61,460 nt of DNA from a virus. The notes below the pieces were generated by a model, which worked only from the letters and a program-made list of their open reading frames with translations, made no database searches and had not been told where the DNA came from. Of the stretch, positions 6,491 to 14,319 are shown one piece after another. A program made the position numbers and the translations under genes. The stretch lies in the IMG/VR virus record IMGVR_UViG_3300025674_000039, positions 1 to 61,460 of that record; one strand, given 5' to 3'. Within the stretch, counting starts at the first letter, position 1. Every line of letters starts with the position of its first letter.

Positions 6491-6493
6491 ATA
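6487..6493 (+). promoter_or_regulatory. Late promoter CTAAATA
   Basis: CTAAATA overlapping the stop codon of the homing endonuclease, 29 nt before the ATG at 6522. The next gene thus has its own late promoter independent of the inserted endonuclease. Confidence 0.6.
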
Positions 6494-6521
6494 GTAATGT
6501 GATTATATTGATTTCATAACA

Positions 6522-6770
6522 ATGGCAACATATCCTGTTATTAATAAAAACACTGGTGAACAAAAGGAAGTTAAGTTGAGTGTCCACGAATGGGATCAGT
6601 GGAAAGAAGACAATCCCGATTGGACACGCGACTGGTCTGACCCATCTACTTGCCCTTCTACTGGAGAAGTTGGTGAGTGGCGGGATAAACTAGTCAATAA
6701 AAATCCTGGATGGAATGAAGTTCTTGATAGAGCATCTAAAGCACCTGGTTCTAAAGTAAAAAAACTTTAA
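6522..6770 (+). CDS. Hypothetical protein, 82 aa
   Basis: Trp-rich (DWTRDWSDP, GEWRDKL, PGWNEVL) with a basic C-terminus. Located 9 nt upstream of phoH behind a late promoter, so phoH may be read from the same late transcript. Not recognised. Confidence 0.7.
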   Translation: MATYPVINKNTGEQKEVKLSVHEWDQWKEDNPDWTRDWSDPSTCPSTGEVGEWRDKLVNKNPGWNEVLDRASKAPGSKVKKL

Positions 6771-6779
6771 TTTAAATCT

Positions 6780-7535
6780 ATGGCAAGAAAGAAGAGAGGA
6801 CAAGACCAACAGATTGGAGTTGGACTTACGGCTAGACAACTTAAAAAGAAAAAACTTTACTCGACTGACTACCTTACAAATATCGAACCGATGACTCCGA
6901 ATCAGGAGCGAGTGTTCAATTCATATGCTGAAGGTAAACACATTGTTTCTTATGGTTGTGCTGGAACTGGAAAAACGTTTATTACTCTCTACAATGCCAT
7001 CAAAGACGTATTAAGTGACTACACACCATACGAAAAAATTTACTTGGTTCGTTCTCTTGTAGCAACTAGAGAGATTGGTTTCCTTCCTGGTACGCACGAA
7101 GACAAAGCAGACATTTACCAGATTCCTTACAAGAATATGGTGAAGTATATGTTTGAGTTCCCAGATGATGCTGATTTTGAAATGCTTTATGGAAATCTTA
7201 AGTCACAGGAAATCATTAAGTTCTGGAGCACATCATTCCTTCGTGGAACAACGCTTGATAATGCTATCATCATTGTTGATGAGTTTCAGAATCTCAATTT
7301 CCATGAGTTAGATTCTATTATCACCCGTGTTGGTGAAGATAGTAAGATCTGTTTCTGCGGAGATATTATGCAGTCCGATCTTCGTAAGGCAGATGAAAAG
7401 AATGGTATTGTAGATTTTATGTCAGTGTTGCAAAAAATGCCGTCTTTTGATATAATTGAATTTGGACTAGGTGATATTGTTCGTTCTGGTCTTGTTAAAG
7501 AGTATCTAGTTGCAAAAATTGAAGCAGGTATTTGA
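6780..7535 (+). CDS. phoH: PhoH-like ATPase
   Basis: 251 aa. Walker A GCAGTGKT (G59-T66), then the PhoH signature region (YLVRSLVATREIGFLPGT) and Walker B IIIVDEFQN (D167, E168). Family knowledge: PhoH proteins are P-loop NTPases, part of the phosphate regulon in E. coli and widespread in cyanophages; in phage the role is not firmly known. A basic N-terminal extension (MARKKRGQ, LKKKKL) may bind nucleic acid. Overlaps the next gene by one base (TGATG). Confidence 0.94.
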   Translation: MARKKRGQDQQIGVGLTARQLKKKKLYSTDYLTNIEPMTPNQERVFNSYAEGKHIVSYGCAGTGKTFITLYNAIKDVLSDYTPYEKIYLVRSLVATREIGFLPGTHEDKADIYQIPYKNMVKYMFEFPDDADFEMLYGNLKSQEIIKFWSTSFLRGTTLDNAIIIVDEFQNLNFHELDSIITRVGEDSKICFCGDIMQSDLRKADEKNGIVDFMSVLQKMPSFDIIEFGLGDIVRSGLVKEYLVAKIEAGI

Positions 7536-8215
7536 TGTTTACACATGTTGATTTGATCCTCCCTCGTCTTTCGAGGGAAACTATAGATGGTGTTCGATAT
7601 TATTCTGTCCCTGACGAAGAAGAACTTCTCAAACTGGTCTCGATTACATCGGTGACCAGTCATTTTAATAAGGAAATTTTTGAGAAGTGGCGCAAAAAAG
7701 TTGGAGAAGAGAAAGCAAATAAGATTACCAAAGCTGCCACCGGTCGTGGCACCGACATGCACACCTTGGTAGAGCATCATCTTAAGAATGAGGATCTTCC
7801 TAGTGTTCGACCAATATCTGAGTTTTTGTTCAAGATTTGTAAAGGAGAATTAAATAATATAAATAATATACATGCTCTCGAAGGGTCTCTGTATAGCAAA
7901 GCATTGGGAATTGCAGGGACAGTCGATTGTATCGCTGAGTATAACGGCGAGTTAGCGATAATCGATTTTAAGACATCTAAGAAACCGAAACCGCGAGAGT
8001 GGATCGATCACTACTTCGTTCAGTGTGCTGCTTATGCTTGTATGCTGTTTGAACTGACTGATATTCCGGTCAAAAAATTTGTAATCATCATGGCATGTGA
8101 AAATGGAGAATGCGTCGTTTATGAAGAATATGACAAAGCAAAGTACATCAAACTTCTCACCAAATATATTGGAAAGTTTGTTAGAGATAAACTGGAACTC
8201 TATGGAACCAAATAA
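7535..8215 (+). CDS. PD-(D/E)XK exonuclease, RecB/Cas4-like
   Basis: 226 aa. GTVDCIAEYNGELAIIDFKT holds the catalytic triad D131, D144 and K146 of the PD-(D/E)XK nuclease fold, preceded by a GRGTDMH motif near residue 70 and followed by a Gln-Tyr type motif (FVQCAAYACM) usual in RecB-family nucleases. No cysteine cluster as in Cas4 is visible. The position between phoH and gp33/gp59/gp32 suggests a role in DNA processing or host DNA breakdown. The ATG overlaps the phoH stop; the upstream TTG is less likely. Confidence 0.85.
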   Translation: MFTHVDLILPRLSRETIDGVRYYSVPDEEELLKLVSITSVTSHFNKEIFEKWRKKVGEEKANKITKAATGRGTDMHTLVEHHLKNEDLPSVRPISEFLFKICKGELNNINNIHALEGSLYSKALGIAGTVDCIAEYNGELAIIDFKTSKKPKPREWIDHYFVQCAAYACMLFELTDIPVKKFVIIMACENGECVVYEEYDKAKYIKLLTKYIGKFVRDKLELYGTK

Positions 8216-8462
8216 AGAGCTAGAAAAAGCAATAGAAAGTAAATTTCTAAGTCCAGCAAAATTCGCACTGGAGATCGAAAAGATCGTCATCGAAGAAAAA
8301 GTCAATTACATTGATGCAATTATTCACTATTGTGAAATCAATGAACTTGAGATAGAATCGATTACGAAACTTGTATCGAAACCTTTGAAGGAACGATTGA
8401 AGTGGGACGCGATACGTCTTAACTTCATGAAGAAAACTTCAAGGGCAAAACTTCCTCTATGA
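8202..8462 (+). CDS. 33: Late transcription accessory protein gp33
   Basis: 86 aa, helical, with the conserved middle FALEIEKIVIEEKVNYIDAI and the terminal RAKLPL. The central segment aligns with the T4 gp33 region around FIIEKMVEEFGMSYLEAT, and the length and place beside gp59/gp32 match cyanophage gp33. Family knowledge: gp33 bridges host RNA polymerase and the sliding clamp to activate late promoters, which agrees with the late boxes here. The ATG at 8202 overlaps the nuclease gene by 14 nt. Confidence 0.82.
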   Translation: MEPNKELEKAIESKFLSPAKFALEIEKIVIEEKVNYIDAIIHYCEINELEIESITKLVSKPLKERLKWDAIRLNFMKKTSRAKLPL

Positions 8463-8689
8463 ATTCAGTTTCCCGTGATGAATTGATGCACCAACGCCTT
8501 CAGGCGTGGTTGCGTGAGTATAAGTGTGATGACCTCAAGTATCTTGGTTTTCACGAAGATATCTATGGAGTTGCAAAGCATTGGTATTCCATTGCTGGCA
8601 ATGAGGTCTCAGTTGATTGTATTGAAGATTTTGATCCTGAAGATTTTGATCCTGAAGATTTAGAGCCTGATGAAAGTGACTCCCTTTGA
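8459..8689 (+). CDS. Hypothetical acidic-tailed protein, 76 aa
   Basis: ATGA overlap with gp33. The N-terminal half is mixed; the C-terminus repeats DFDPE twice (a 15-bp tandem repeat in the DNA near 8626-8655) and stays acidic to the end. Acidic tails of this kind often mediate protein contacts in replication proteins; that is only an inference. Overlaps gp59 by 20 nt. Confidence 0.65.
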   Translation: MNSVSRDELMHQRLQAWLREYKCDDLKYLGFHEDIYGVAKHWYSIAGNEVSVDCIEDFDPEDFDPEDLEPDESDSL

Positions 8690-9269
8690 AACCTATCAAC
8701 ATTATTTGTCTCTCAAAAATCATTTTACAAATCCCAAATACGACTTCTTCAAATACGGAGCCAAAACCAGAGCAAGTTTGGCGTCATTTAACAAACGACG
8801 CGATAAATATTGGTTCGAGAAAACTTCCCGTAAGTATTCCGATAAAGAAATTGTTCAGTTTTTGGTATCCAATTTTGCAGCATCAGACAACCCCCAAAAC
8901 CTATGGATTGGAGAAATTATAAATTCTGGCGAAAGGAACTACGCCGACTGGATGAGACGACAGCAGAGTTTGAAGTATCACTTCAAAGAACAATCGAAGA
9001 AATTACTATCCGAAAACGGGTTGGAGAATGTCTTCAAATGTACGAAGAAACACCCAATCATCCTGAAAAAGTTTCTAGGTGGAGAAGTATCTCTAGATAC
9101 GCTAGTAATCTACGAAAAAATCTTCCATTTTTCAAAAAACTACGATGAGAAACTAAAAGACGATCCTGTTTGGCCTCTTGTTAGTTTGAAGATTACAAAG
9201 TACAATCAGTTTCTAAATATTAACATATTTGAGTTCAAACATATTTTAAGAGAAATAGTAAATGAATAA
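8670..9269 (+). CDS. 59: gp59, loader of the replicative helicase
   Basis: 199 aa (T4 gp59 is 217). The N-terminal part matches the T4 protein strongly: HF-NPKYDFFKYG then FNKRRDKYWFEKTSRKY and a DNPQNLWIGEI segment (T4 has KYDVIKY, QKRRDKYFFQKLSEKY and DAWIGDI). Family knowledge: gp59 binds forked DNA and gp32 and loads gp41 helicase. Placement just upstream of gp32 is as in T4-like phages. The start lies inside the preceding gene. Confidence 0.92.
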   Translation: MKVTPFETYQHYLSLKNHFTNPKYDFFKYGAKTRASLASFNKRRDKYWFEKTSRKYSDKEIVQFLVSNFAASDNPQNLWIGEIINSGERNYADWMRRQQSLKYHFKEQSKKLLSENGLENVFKCTKKHPIILKKFLGGEVSLDTLVIYEKIFHFSKNYDEKLKDDPVWPLVSLKITKYNQFLNINIFEFKHILREIVNE

Positions 9270-9591
9270 TTTCTTCGACTCCGATATAGTTCAGAAGGAA
9301 CTAGACGATATCAATCAACTTCAAGAAGATATATGTGGAAGCATCATGTCTTTCGGTGCCATGGATATCGATACAAAACTGGAGCACGTAGAAAAACTGC
9401 AAGTTCTTCTTGAAAAGCAGAGAGTAATGTATACTCGTTTATCCTTGTCTGATCATCCCAAAGCAGTTGAAATGAAGGAGAACCTTCAGAAATCTGTTGT
9501 CATGATGGGTTTCCCACCGCACACCGATATTCAGGTCCTCTTTAACACCATGGAAGAAACCATTGTTGAACTAAAGAGATACCTTGACTGA
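9262..9591 (+). CDS. DUF1825-like protein
   Basis: 109 aa. The start (FFDSDIVQKELDDI), the YTRLSLSDHP segment near residue 57 and the final helix with METI match what I remember of DUF1825, a family found in nearly all cyanobacteria and their phages. Mostly helical; function unknown. Its fixed place between gp59 and gp32 suggests an accessory replication role, but this is inference. Overlaps gp59 by 8 nt. Confidence 0.8.
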   Translation: MNNFFDSDIVQKELDDINQLQEDICGSIMSFGAMDIDTKLEHVEKLQVLLEKQRVMYTRLSLSDHPKAVEMKENLQKSVVMMGFPPHTDIQVLFNTMEETIVELKRYLD

Positions 9592-9601
9592 ACTCCAGGG
9601 C

Positions 9602-9630
9602 TTGACATCCCTTCGTAGGTCTCCTATGAT
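9602..9630 (+). promoter_or_regulatory. Early promoter of gene 32
   Basis: TTGACA (9602-9607), 17-nt spacer, TATGAT (9625-9630): 11 of 12 consensus positions with optimal spacing. About 36 nt of leader lies between the predicted start and the gp32 ATG, room for the autogenous repression site known from T4 gp32. Confidence 0.85.
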
Positions 9631-9675
9631 AAAGAGGTCGCACAACCGACATCCAACACAATCCCCCGAAATCTA

Positions 9676-10611
9676 ATGTCATTCGCAGATCTTAAAAAGC
9701 AATCCAAACTCGGATCTCTGACCGCCAAACTGGTCAAAGAAGTCGAGAAAATGAATTCCACTGGACAAGGTGGCGACGAACGCCTCTGGAAACTGGAGTG
9801 TGATAAGAGCGGTAATGGTTATGCCGTTATTCGTTTTCTCCCATCTCCTGAAGGTGAAGATCTTCCTTTCGTTAAACTGTACTCTCACGCCTTCCAGGGT
9901 CCTGGCGGTTGGTACATTGAGAACTCTCTGACCACTATGGGTCATAAAGATCCTGTGTCTGAATATAACTCGATGCTGTGGAACAACGGCACCGATGCAG
10001 GTAAAGATCAGGCACGTAAGCAAAAGCGTAAACTGACCTACATTGCAAACATCTATGTGGTCAAGGATCCCGCAAACCCTGAGAACGAAGGTCGCGTTTT
10101 CCTGTATAAGTTTGGCAAGAAAATCTTTGACAAACTGACTGAAGCAATGCAACCCGAGTTCGAGGACGAGGAAGCAATCGATCCGTTCGACTTCTGGCAA
10201 GGTGCTAACTTCAAACTGAAGGCAAAGAACGTTGCTGGTTATCGTAACTACGACTCTTCCGAGTTTGCACGCACCTCTGCTCTCCTGGACGACGATGACG
10301 CCATGGAAGCAGTGTGGAAGCGTCAGTATCCTCTGGCAGAACTCGTTGCAGAGGATCAGTTCAAAACCTATGATGAACTGAAGACCCGTCTTGATTATGT
10401 TCTCGGTATCAAGGGAACTCCTAAGATGCAAGATCAAGAGAGCATTCAGGAAGAAGAAGAGTTCCGTCAGGCAAATCGTGGCACTGGAACTTCCAGCACT
10501 GGAGGATTCAATGATCCCGACATCACCCTCTCCAGTTCAACCGAAACTGATGACGATGATGAAATGTCAGATGAACTGAAGAACTTGTTCGCACGACTCT
10601 CTGACGAGTGA
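9676..10611 (+). CDS. 32: Single-stranded DNA-binding protein gp32
   Basis: 311 aa, close to T4 gp32 (301). A basic N-terminal segment (KKQSKLGSLTAKLVKE) corresponds to the cooperativity domain; the core contains ERLWKLECDKSGNGYAVIRFLP and KRKLTYIANIYVVKDP typical of gp32; the C-terminus is Ser/Thr-rich then strongly acidic (TDDDDEMSDELKNLF), the tail that recruits replication partners. Only one Cys (in KLECDKS) is visible in the core, so the T4 zinc site (His and three Cys) appears to be missing. GC-richer and more codon-biased than its neighbours, as expected for a very abundant protein. Confidence 0.95.
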   Translation: MSFADLKKQSKLGSLTAKLVKEVEKMNSTGQGGDERLWKLECDKSGNGYAVIRFLPSPEGEDLPFVKLYSHAFQGPGGWYIENSLTTMGHKDPVSEYNSMLWNNGTDAGKDQARKQKRKLTYIANIYVVKDPANPENEGRVFLYKFGKKIFDKLTEAMQPEFEDEEAIDPFDFWQGANFKLKAKNVAGYRNYDSSEFARTSALLDDDDAMEAVWKRQYPLAELVAEDQFKTYDELKTRLDYVLGIKGTPKMQDQESIQEEEEFRQANRGTGTSSTGGFNDPDITLSSSTETDDDDEMSDELKNLFARLSDE

Positions 10612-10617
10612 TACAAG

Positions 10618-10645
10618 AAAGGGAGGTCCAAGACCTCCCTTTTTT
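10618..10645. terminator. Bidirectional terminator between gp32 and gp53
   Basis: AAAGGGAGGTC-CAA-GACCTCCCTTT hairpin with T tracts on both flanks, lying between convergent genes. On the plus strand it ends gp32; its T run touches the gp53 stop codon at 10644-10646. The reverse complement also ends in a T-rich run, so it can stop the minus-strand baseplate transcript. Confidence 0.88.
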
Positions 10646-11345
10646 ATTTGCCTATTACTCTAGTGTTTTCAGTTCGTATTAAGAACTGATCGATAAACTC
10701 AGATGATTCTGAGTATTCAAGTTCTCTACTCATGTCCAGCAGTGCCTGTTGGACATATTGTGGTCTAAGTAAGTAAATGTTTCTCTTCTTTTCATTCTTA
10801 CGATACTCATAATCAAAGTTTGTAACAGCGTTTGTTATTTGTGTCACATAAACTTCGATATTAGGATCTAGTTCCCCTGGATCATCGTTAGTGTAAATTT
10901 GATTGCCTACTGAGTAATTCAATTTAAAATTTTCATCAACAACTTTCCCCGCAGGGAGAATCAATCTATCTTCAGAATCTCTTACCTCTACAGTTTCATA
11001 ATGATGAATAGCATTGAGATTCTGATCCGATCCGTATAAATCTAGGCAATAATTGTAAAGTTCGTAATCAGAAAGTGGCCATTGATCTCTATAGTTTGTT
11101 ATTCCTGCACAGATCAAAACTAAGAAGTCATATCCTTCAAAACCATAAAATTCTTCTGCAACAGTATCTGGTCTTGCACCATCAGGGATCTGATATTTAT
11201 TGAAGAGAGTTATTGCATTTTGAAGATCATCTCTCAGTTTCATCCTCTTGAATAGGTTTTTGACAACCAAATATTCAGATGATGATTTTGAATCTGAAAG
11301 AAATGATTGGTACTCTATATTTGGAACTCTGGAAAAATATGACAT
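10644..11345 (-). CDS. 53: Baseplate wedge subunit gp53
   Basis: 233 aa (T4 gp53 is 196). The start MSYFSRVPNIEYQSF, the YQIPDGARPDTVAEEFYG block and YDFLVLICAGITNYRDQWPLS are typical of the gp53 family; the segment IPDG.RPD..A...YG is shared with LysM-containing relatives. Structural piece joining the wedge around the hub. Start overlaps the gp48 stop by one base, indicating a shared minus-strand transcript. Confidence 0.88.
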   Translation of the reverse strand: MSYFSRVPNIEYQSFLSDSKSSSEYLVVKNLFKRMKLRDDLQNAITLFNKYQIPDGARPDTVAEEFYGFEGYDFLVLICAGITNYRDQWPLSDYELYNYCLDLYGSDQNLNAIHHYETVEVRDSEDRLILPAGKVVDENFKLNYSVGNQIYTNDDPGELDPNIEVYVTQITNAVTNFDYEYRKNEKKRNIYLLRPQYVQQALLDMSRELEYSESSEFIDQFLIRTENTRVIGK

Positions 11346-12337
11346 CAGAATCCAACTCCTTTTTTGTTGCTTTCGAAGTATTCAAGTTGATCTTCAGCAA
11401 AGATTGGTGATAGTTCTTGGAACTGAAGAGATAATTTCATGTGAACTGGTGTACCATCTGCATAAGTTGAATGTTGTCCAGATCCAGTATAATCTACACT
11501 CATCTGTGTTAAAGCACATAACTTGAACTTATGTAGAAATGGATGTTCTTTGTTGCCCATCCTATACTCTAGTTTGAATACATCAGGTGCCTGAACAAAT
11601 AGTCCTCCTCTTGTACCCGTATCACGTCGTGTTTGTCCACTCTCTCCAGGTACGGCAGAATTTTTTGGTGCCATATGATACTTAAATGTTCTGATAATAC
11701 TTTTAATCCTATCTGATTCTTCTTTACTTCTTGGAGTTAGGTCAAATGTAAATTGAAATGCTGGTCTAACTTGGATTCCATTAAATAAGAATTCTGTATT
11801 TTGATTAAATACCTGACCAGTTGATCTTGAGGTAAATTGATTGATTCCAGCTTGACCAAATAAAGCATTAGTGACGAGAGCTGCAGTTGTCCCTCCCACA
11901 CTTTTCGGATCCTTAAATTGTTCTCCTACAGAGTTAAGAGCATTTCCTGCACTCTCAAATAAACTTTTGAACATATTATTAGACATTGCTCCTTCAAAAC
12001 TGCTTCCAGCTATAACAGCTGCCAGAGGATTCATATTTCCTGCAGTCCATTCTGCTCCGTTGTTGTCTTGAATTTTATCAGGTATTGGGAGAATGATAGT
12101 CTGTATCTGCTTTATAGTTCCATTTTTTTCATCAATTACATCTTGAGCATCTCTTGCATTATTAGAAGAACCAAATGCAAATGAACTACCTCTACCTCCA
12201 ACGGATTCTAATCCTGGAGGTATATAATTTACAACTCTAATATAGAGGTAATCATCTAATCTATCACCATTCTTTCCGTCCCCATAATATTTTAGGGGAT
12301 ACCTCAACAGTGCTTTTGTATTTTTCTTCTTAGCCAT
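11345..12337 (-). CDS. 48: Baseplate/tail-tube junction protein gp48
   Basis: 330 aa. The start (a Lys-rich leader then LLRYPLKYYGDGKNGDRLDDYL), the IQTIILPIPDKIQDNNGAEW segment, the central Ala/Gly-rich stretch and the C-terminal QFTFDLTPRSKEESDRI ... FKLCALTQMSVDYTGSG are the layout of gp48/tail-tube-like baseplate proteins. It caps the hub and starts the tail tube with gp54. Late promoter CATAAATA (12360-12367) reads into it. Confidence 0.85.
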   Translation of the reverse strand: MAKKKNTKALLRYPLKYYGDGKNGDRLDDYLYIRVVNYIPPGLESVGGRGSSFAFGSSNNARDAQDVIDEKNGTIKQIQTIILPIPDKIQDNNGAEWTAGNMNPLAAVIAGSSFEGAMSNNMFKSLFESAGNALNSVGEQFKDPKSVGGTTAALVTNALFGQAGINQFTSRSTGQVFNQNTEFLFNGIQVRPAFQFTFDLTPRSKEESDRIKSIIRTFKYHMAPKNSAVPGESGQTRRDTGTRGGLFVQAPDVFKLEYRMGNKEHPFLHKFKLCALTQMSVDYTGSGQHSTYADGTPVHMKLSLQFQELSPIFAEDQLEYFESNKKGVGF

Positions 12338-12359
12338 GCACGGACTAACCTTTTAGAAG

Positions 12360-12367
12360 TATTTATG
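12360..12367 (-). promoter_or_regulatory. Late promoter CATAAATA (minus strand)
   Basis: TATTTATG on the plus strand, CATAAATA on the minus strand, 23 nt before the gp48 start codon. It lies right after the stop of the upstream minus-strand gene. Confidence 0.7.
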
Positions 12368-12369
12368 AA

Positions 12370-12999
12370 CTAAAGTTGAATTTTTCTTGCGTATGGTATT
12401 GATTTAAGAGTTTGTAACTCAAGATAACTTATTTCATAAATTGGACTCTGAACTCGTTCACCAGGATATTCATTCTTATATTGCCTATTCATTGGCCAGT
12501 GATAGTTATATCCAACGAAACTATTCTCATTGATTGCCACGCATGTAATCAATGGATGTCTATCGTATTTTATTCCTGGCGTTGCCGCATAATATATGTA
12601 TGTATAATGTCTTCCTGGTAAAACCTGATCAACTTCGGTTCCTTCTGCTAAGCTAAGTATTTCATCCATCAACTCTTCAGGTTTCTCAGTTCCTTTCAAA
12701 CCTGCCCTAAGTTCAAAGAATCTATTTTCAACTGTATCAACATCATCTTCAATATCAAAAGGATCGTAATCAGTATCACCGCTTCTTTGTAGATCTTTCC
12801 TTTGAGCATTCTTGTAGTCACGATCATTTCTGATCAAACTAATTAACTGGTGCTTTGTCAACCTGTCATAGTTTGCCGTACTACCTCTACCTTTAGCGGT
12901 CTTGTAGTAGAGAGTGTATTTTTTGGCAAGTTCAACTAATTCTTCTTTAGTGTAGTCATTTAAAGAATTTCTCTCAAACCCAGTTAATTCTTCGTCCAT
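12370..12999 (-). CDS. Hypothetical protein, 209 aa, next to gp4
   Basis: Starts one base after gp4 on the same strand. An N-terminal helical DYTKEELVELAKKY segment with KHQLISLIRN resembles a small SAP-like or Rho-N-like nucleic-acid-binding motif. The C-terminal domain has YTYIYYAATPGIKYDRHPL and FVGYNYHW. A Y-D-x-x-P-L pattern followed by a G-x-N-x-H-W/Y pattern is one I associate with phage structural or DNA-end proteins, but I cannot name it. T4 gp2 (DNA end protector, beside gp4 in T4) is a possible counterpart by position only. Confidence 0.65.
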   Translation of the reverse strand: MDEELTGFERNSLNDYTKEELVELAKKYTLYYKTAKGRGSTANYDRLTKHQLISLIRNDRDYKNAQRKDLQRSGDTDYDPFDIEDDVDTVENRFFELRAGLKGTEKPEELMDEILSLAEGTEVDQVLPGRHYTYIYYAATPGIKYDRHPLITCVAINENSFVGYNYHWPMNRQYKNEYPGERVQSPIYEISYLELQTLKSIPYARKIQL

Positions 13000-13000
13000 T

Positions 13001-13441
13001 TTAGTATCTGATGTTTAGATCTTCTTCAGTTAGTATTCTGAATTCATAACCACGATCAGCACACCACTCTTTTGCAACTGCCCACTTAGATTGATTCTTG
13101 GCATACTCCTTTGCCTCAAAAATATACCCCTTGGTTATATTATTTGGTTTCTTGGGAGCGCGGCACTGTCTCTTGGGTTTTATTTCAACGACATAGTTTA
13201 TGATTTTTCCAGAACTGGTCTGTTCTTTGACCATGAAATCTGGGAAGTATTTGTGAATTCTTCCATCAATAGGTGATCTGTAAGGGATGAAGAATTCTTC
13301 ACTGGACCATAGTAGAATATTTTCATTAGTATCTAAGTATTTCATGTACTTTCTTTCCCATAAAGATCTATAGATGATGTTTGATGGGTTTCCGCTATAT
13401 TTGTTTGGATAAGAGGGTTTGTACTTTCCTTTGTAAGCCAT
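13001..13441 (-). CDS. 4: Head completion protein gp4
   Basis: 146 aa (T4 gp4 is 150). The opening KGKYKPSYPNKYSGNPSNI, the ERKYMKYLDTNENILLW segment and EEFFIPYRSPIDGRIHKYFPDF are diagnostic, with E, D and a later EIKPK forming a TnsA/VSR-like nuclease core. Family knowledge: gp4 (50/65) completes the filled head before tail joining. Reads from the minus-oriented late box at 13475-13481. Confidence 0.9.
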   Translation of the reverse strand: MAYKGKYKPSYPNKYSGNPSNIIYRSLWERKYMKYLDTNENILLWSSEEFFIPYRSPIDGRIHKYFPDFMVKEQTSSGKIINYVVEIKPKRQCRAPKKPNNITKGYIFEAKEYAKNQSKWAVAKEWCADRGYEFRILTEEDLNIRY

Positions 13442-13448
13442 CTAAATA
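13442..13448 (+). promoter_or_regulatory. Late promoter CTAAATA, rightward
   Basis: CTAAATA immediately after (on the plus strand) the gp4 start codon, 35 nt before the GTG at 13483. It faces the minus-strand late box at 13475-13481, so the two transcripts overlap at their 5' ends. Confidence 0.7.
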
Positions 13449-13474
13449 CTTATACTAAAAGTGTTCAATATAGG

Positions 13475-13481
13475 TATTTAG
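13475..13481 (-). promoter_or_regulatory. Late promoter CTAAATA, leftward
   Basis: TATTTAG on the plus strand, read leftward as CTAAATA followed by C, 34 nt before the gp4 start. With the box at 13442-13448 it forms an inverted pair CTAAATAC ... GTATTTAG. Confidence 0.7.
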
Positions 13482-13482
13482 T

Positions 13483-14283
13483 GTGGCAGAGTTCAATGTA
13501 CCACAACCAAAAAAGATATTTGAGTTCAGAGACAAGATAACAAATCTTGCACAAACCTCATTTTACTATGTTCAATTTGGTGGTCTTGGTTCTCTGGCAA
13601 GTGGTTCTAGATTAAAACAATATTTGCGATCCAGAGGGATAGATGATAATTATATTAATGAAATAGGTCTTTTGTGTAGTAGTGCTGTACTTCCTACAAC
13701 GCAGTTAGCAACTGCTGAAGTCAATAGTAACTATATGGGAATTACCCAGACATTTGCACATAGAAGACAATTCCAGGATGTTACTTTAGAGTTTTACGTA
13801 GATAAAACTTATAAATCTCTGAAGTTCTTTGAATATTGGATGGACTTTATTGCTGGAGGATCTCATATTGAATATAGGTATCCTCAATTTGGAGAATTGC
13901 CTGCAATTGATAAGAATCAATCAGGAGATGATTATTTTATTAGAATGAATTATCCTGATGATTATAAATCCAATTGCACTCACATAGTTAAATTTGAGAG
14001 GGATCATAATTCAGTTCATTCTATAGTGTACAATTTTTATGGAATGTATCCTTATAATATCGCATCTATTCCAGTGAGTTATGGTGCATCAGAACTGTTG
14101 AAGATGTCTGTGTCATTTAAGATTGATCGATACACTGTTGTGAGAGCAAATGATTACGCTTGGGTAAATGATGCATCTAATGATAGAAAACCATATATTC
14201 TGGGTAAGGATCAATACTTTAATCTTCCAGTATTTTTAAGAGACATTGGTCAAACTATTATTGATGGAATTAAGTCACTTTGA
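13483..14283 (+). CDS. 54: Baseplate tail-tube initiator, gp54-like
   Basis: 266 aa with a GTG start; no in-frame ATG precedes it after the promoter. The central SSAVLPTTQLATAEVNSNYM, the AHRRQFQDVTLEFYVDK and the KFFEYWMDFIAGG segments are typical of T4-like tail-tube-fold proteins (gp19, gp48, gp54). Length, the position beside gp26/gp51 and the absence of a gp18 neighbour favour gp54, the starter ring for the tube, over gp19. Confidence 0.7.
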   Translation: MAEFNVPQPKKIFEFRDKITNLAQTSFYYVQFGGLGSLASGSRLKQYLRSRGIDDNYINEIGLLCSSAVLPTTQLATAEVNSNYMGITQTFAHRRQFQDVTLEFYVDKTYKSLKFFEYWMDFIAGGSHIEYRYPQFGELPAIDKNQSGDDYFIRMNYPDDYKSNCTHIVKFERDHNSVHSIVYNFYGMYPYNIASIPVSYGASELLKMSVSFKIDRYTVVRANDYAWVNDASNDRKPYILGKDQYFNLPVFLRDIGQTIIDGIKSL

Positions 14284-14286
14284 CTT

Positions 14287-14294
14287 GATAAATA
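14287..14294 (+). promoter_or_regulatory. Late promoter GATAAATA
   Basis: GATAAATA just after the gp54-like stop and 33 nt before the gp26 ATG. Drives the gp26-gp51-hub run, whose genes overlap or touch through 23 kb. Confidence 0.7.
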
Positions 14295-14319
14295 ATTTTA
14301 TATGACTGAGTGAATAATC

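Noticed and set aside
7286-7780. 164-aa minus-strand frame overlapping phoH and the nuclease gene
   Set aside because: Both plus-strand genes carry intact catalytic motifs in this stretch; the antisense text is low in conserved features.
9679-10437. 252-aa open frame on the minus strand inside gene 32
   Set aside because: It is fully antisense to gp32, lacks a ribosome site, its translation is compositionally odd, and the codon bias of gp32 explains an open shadow frame.
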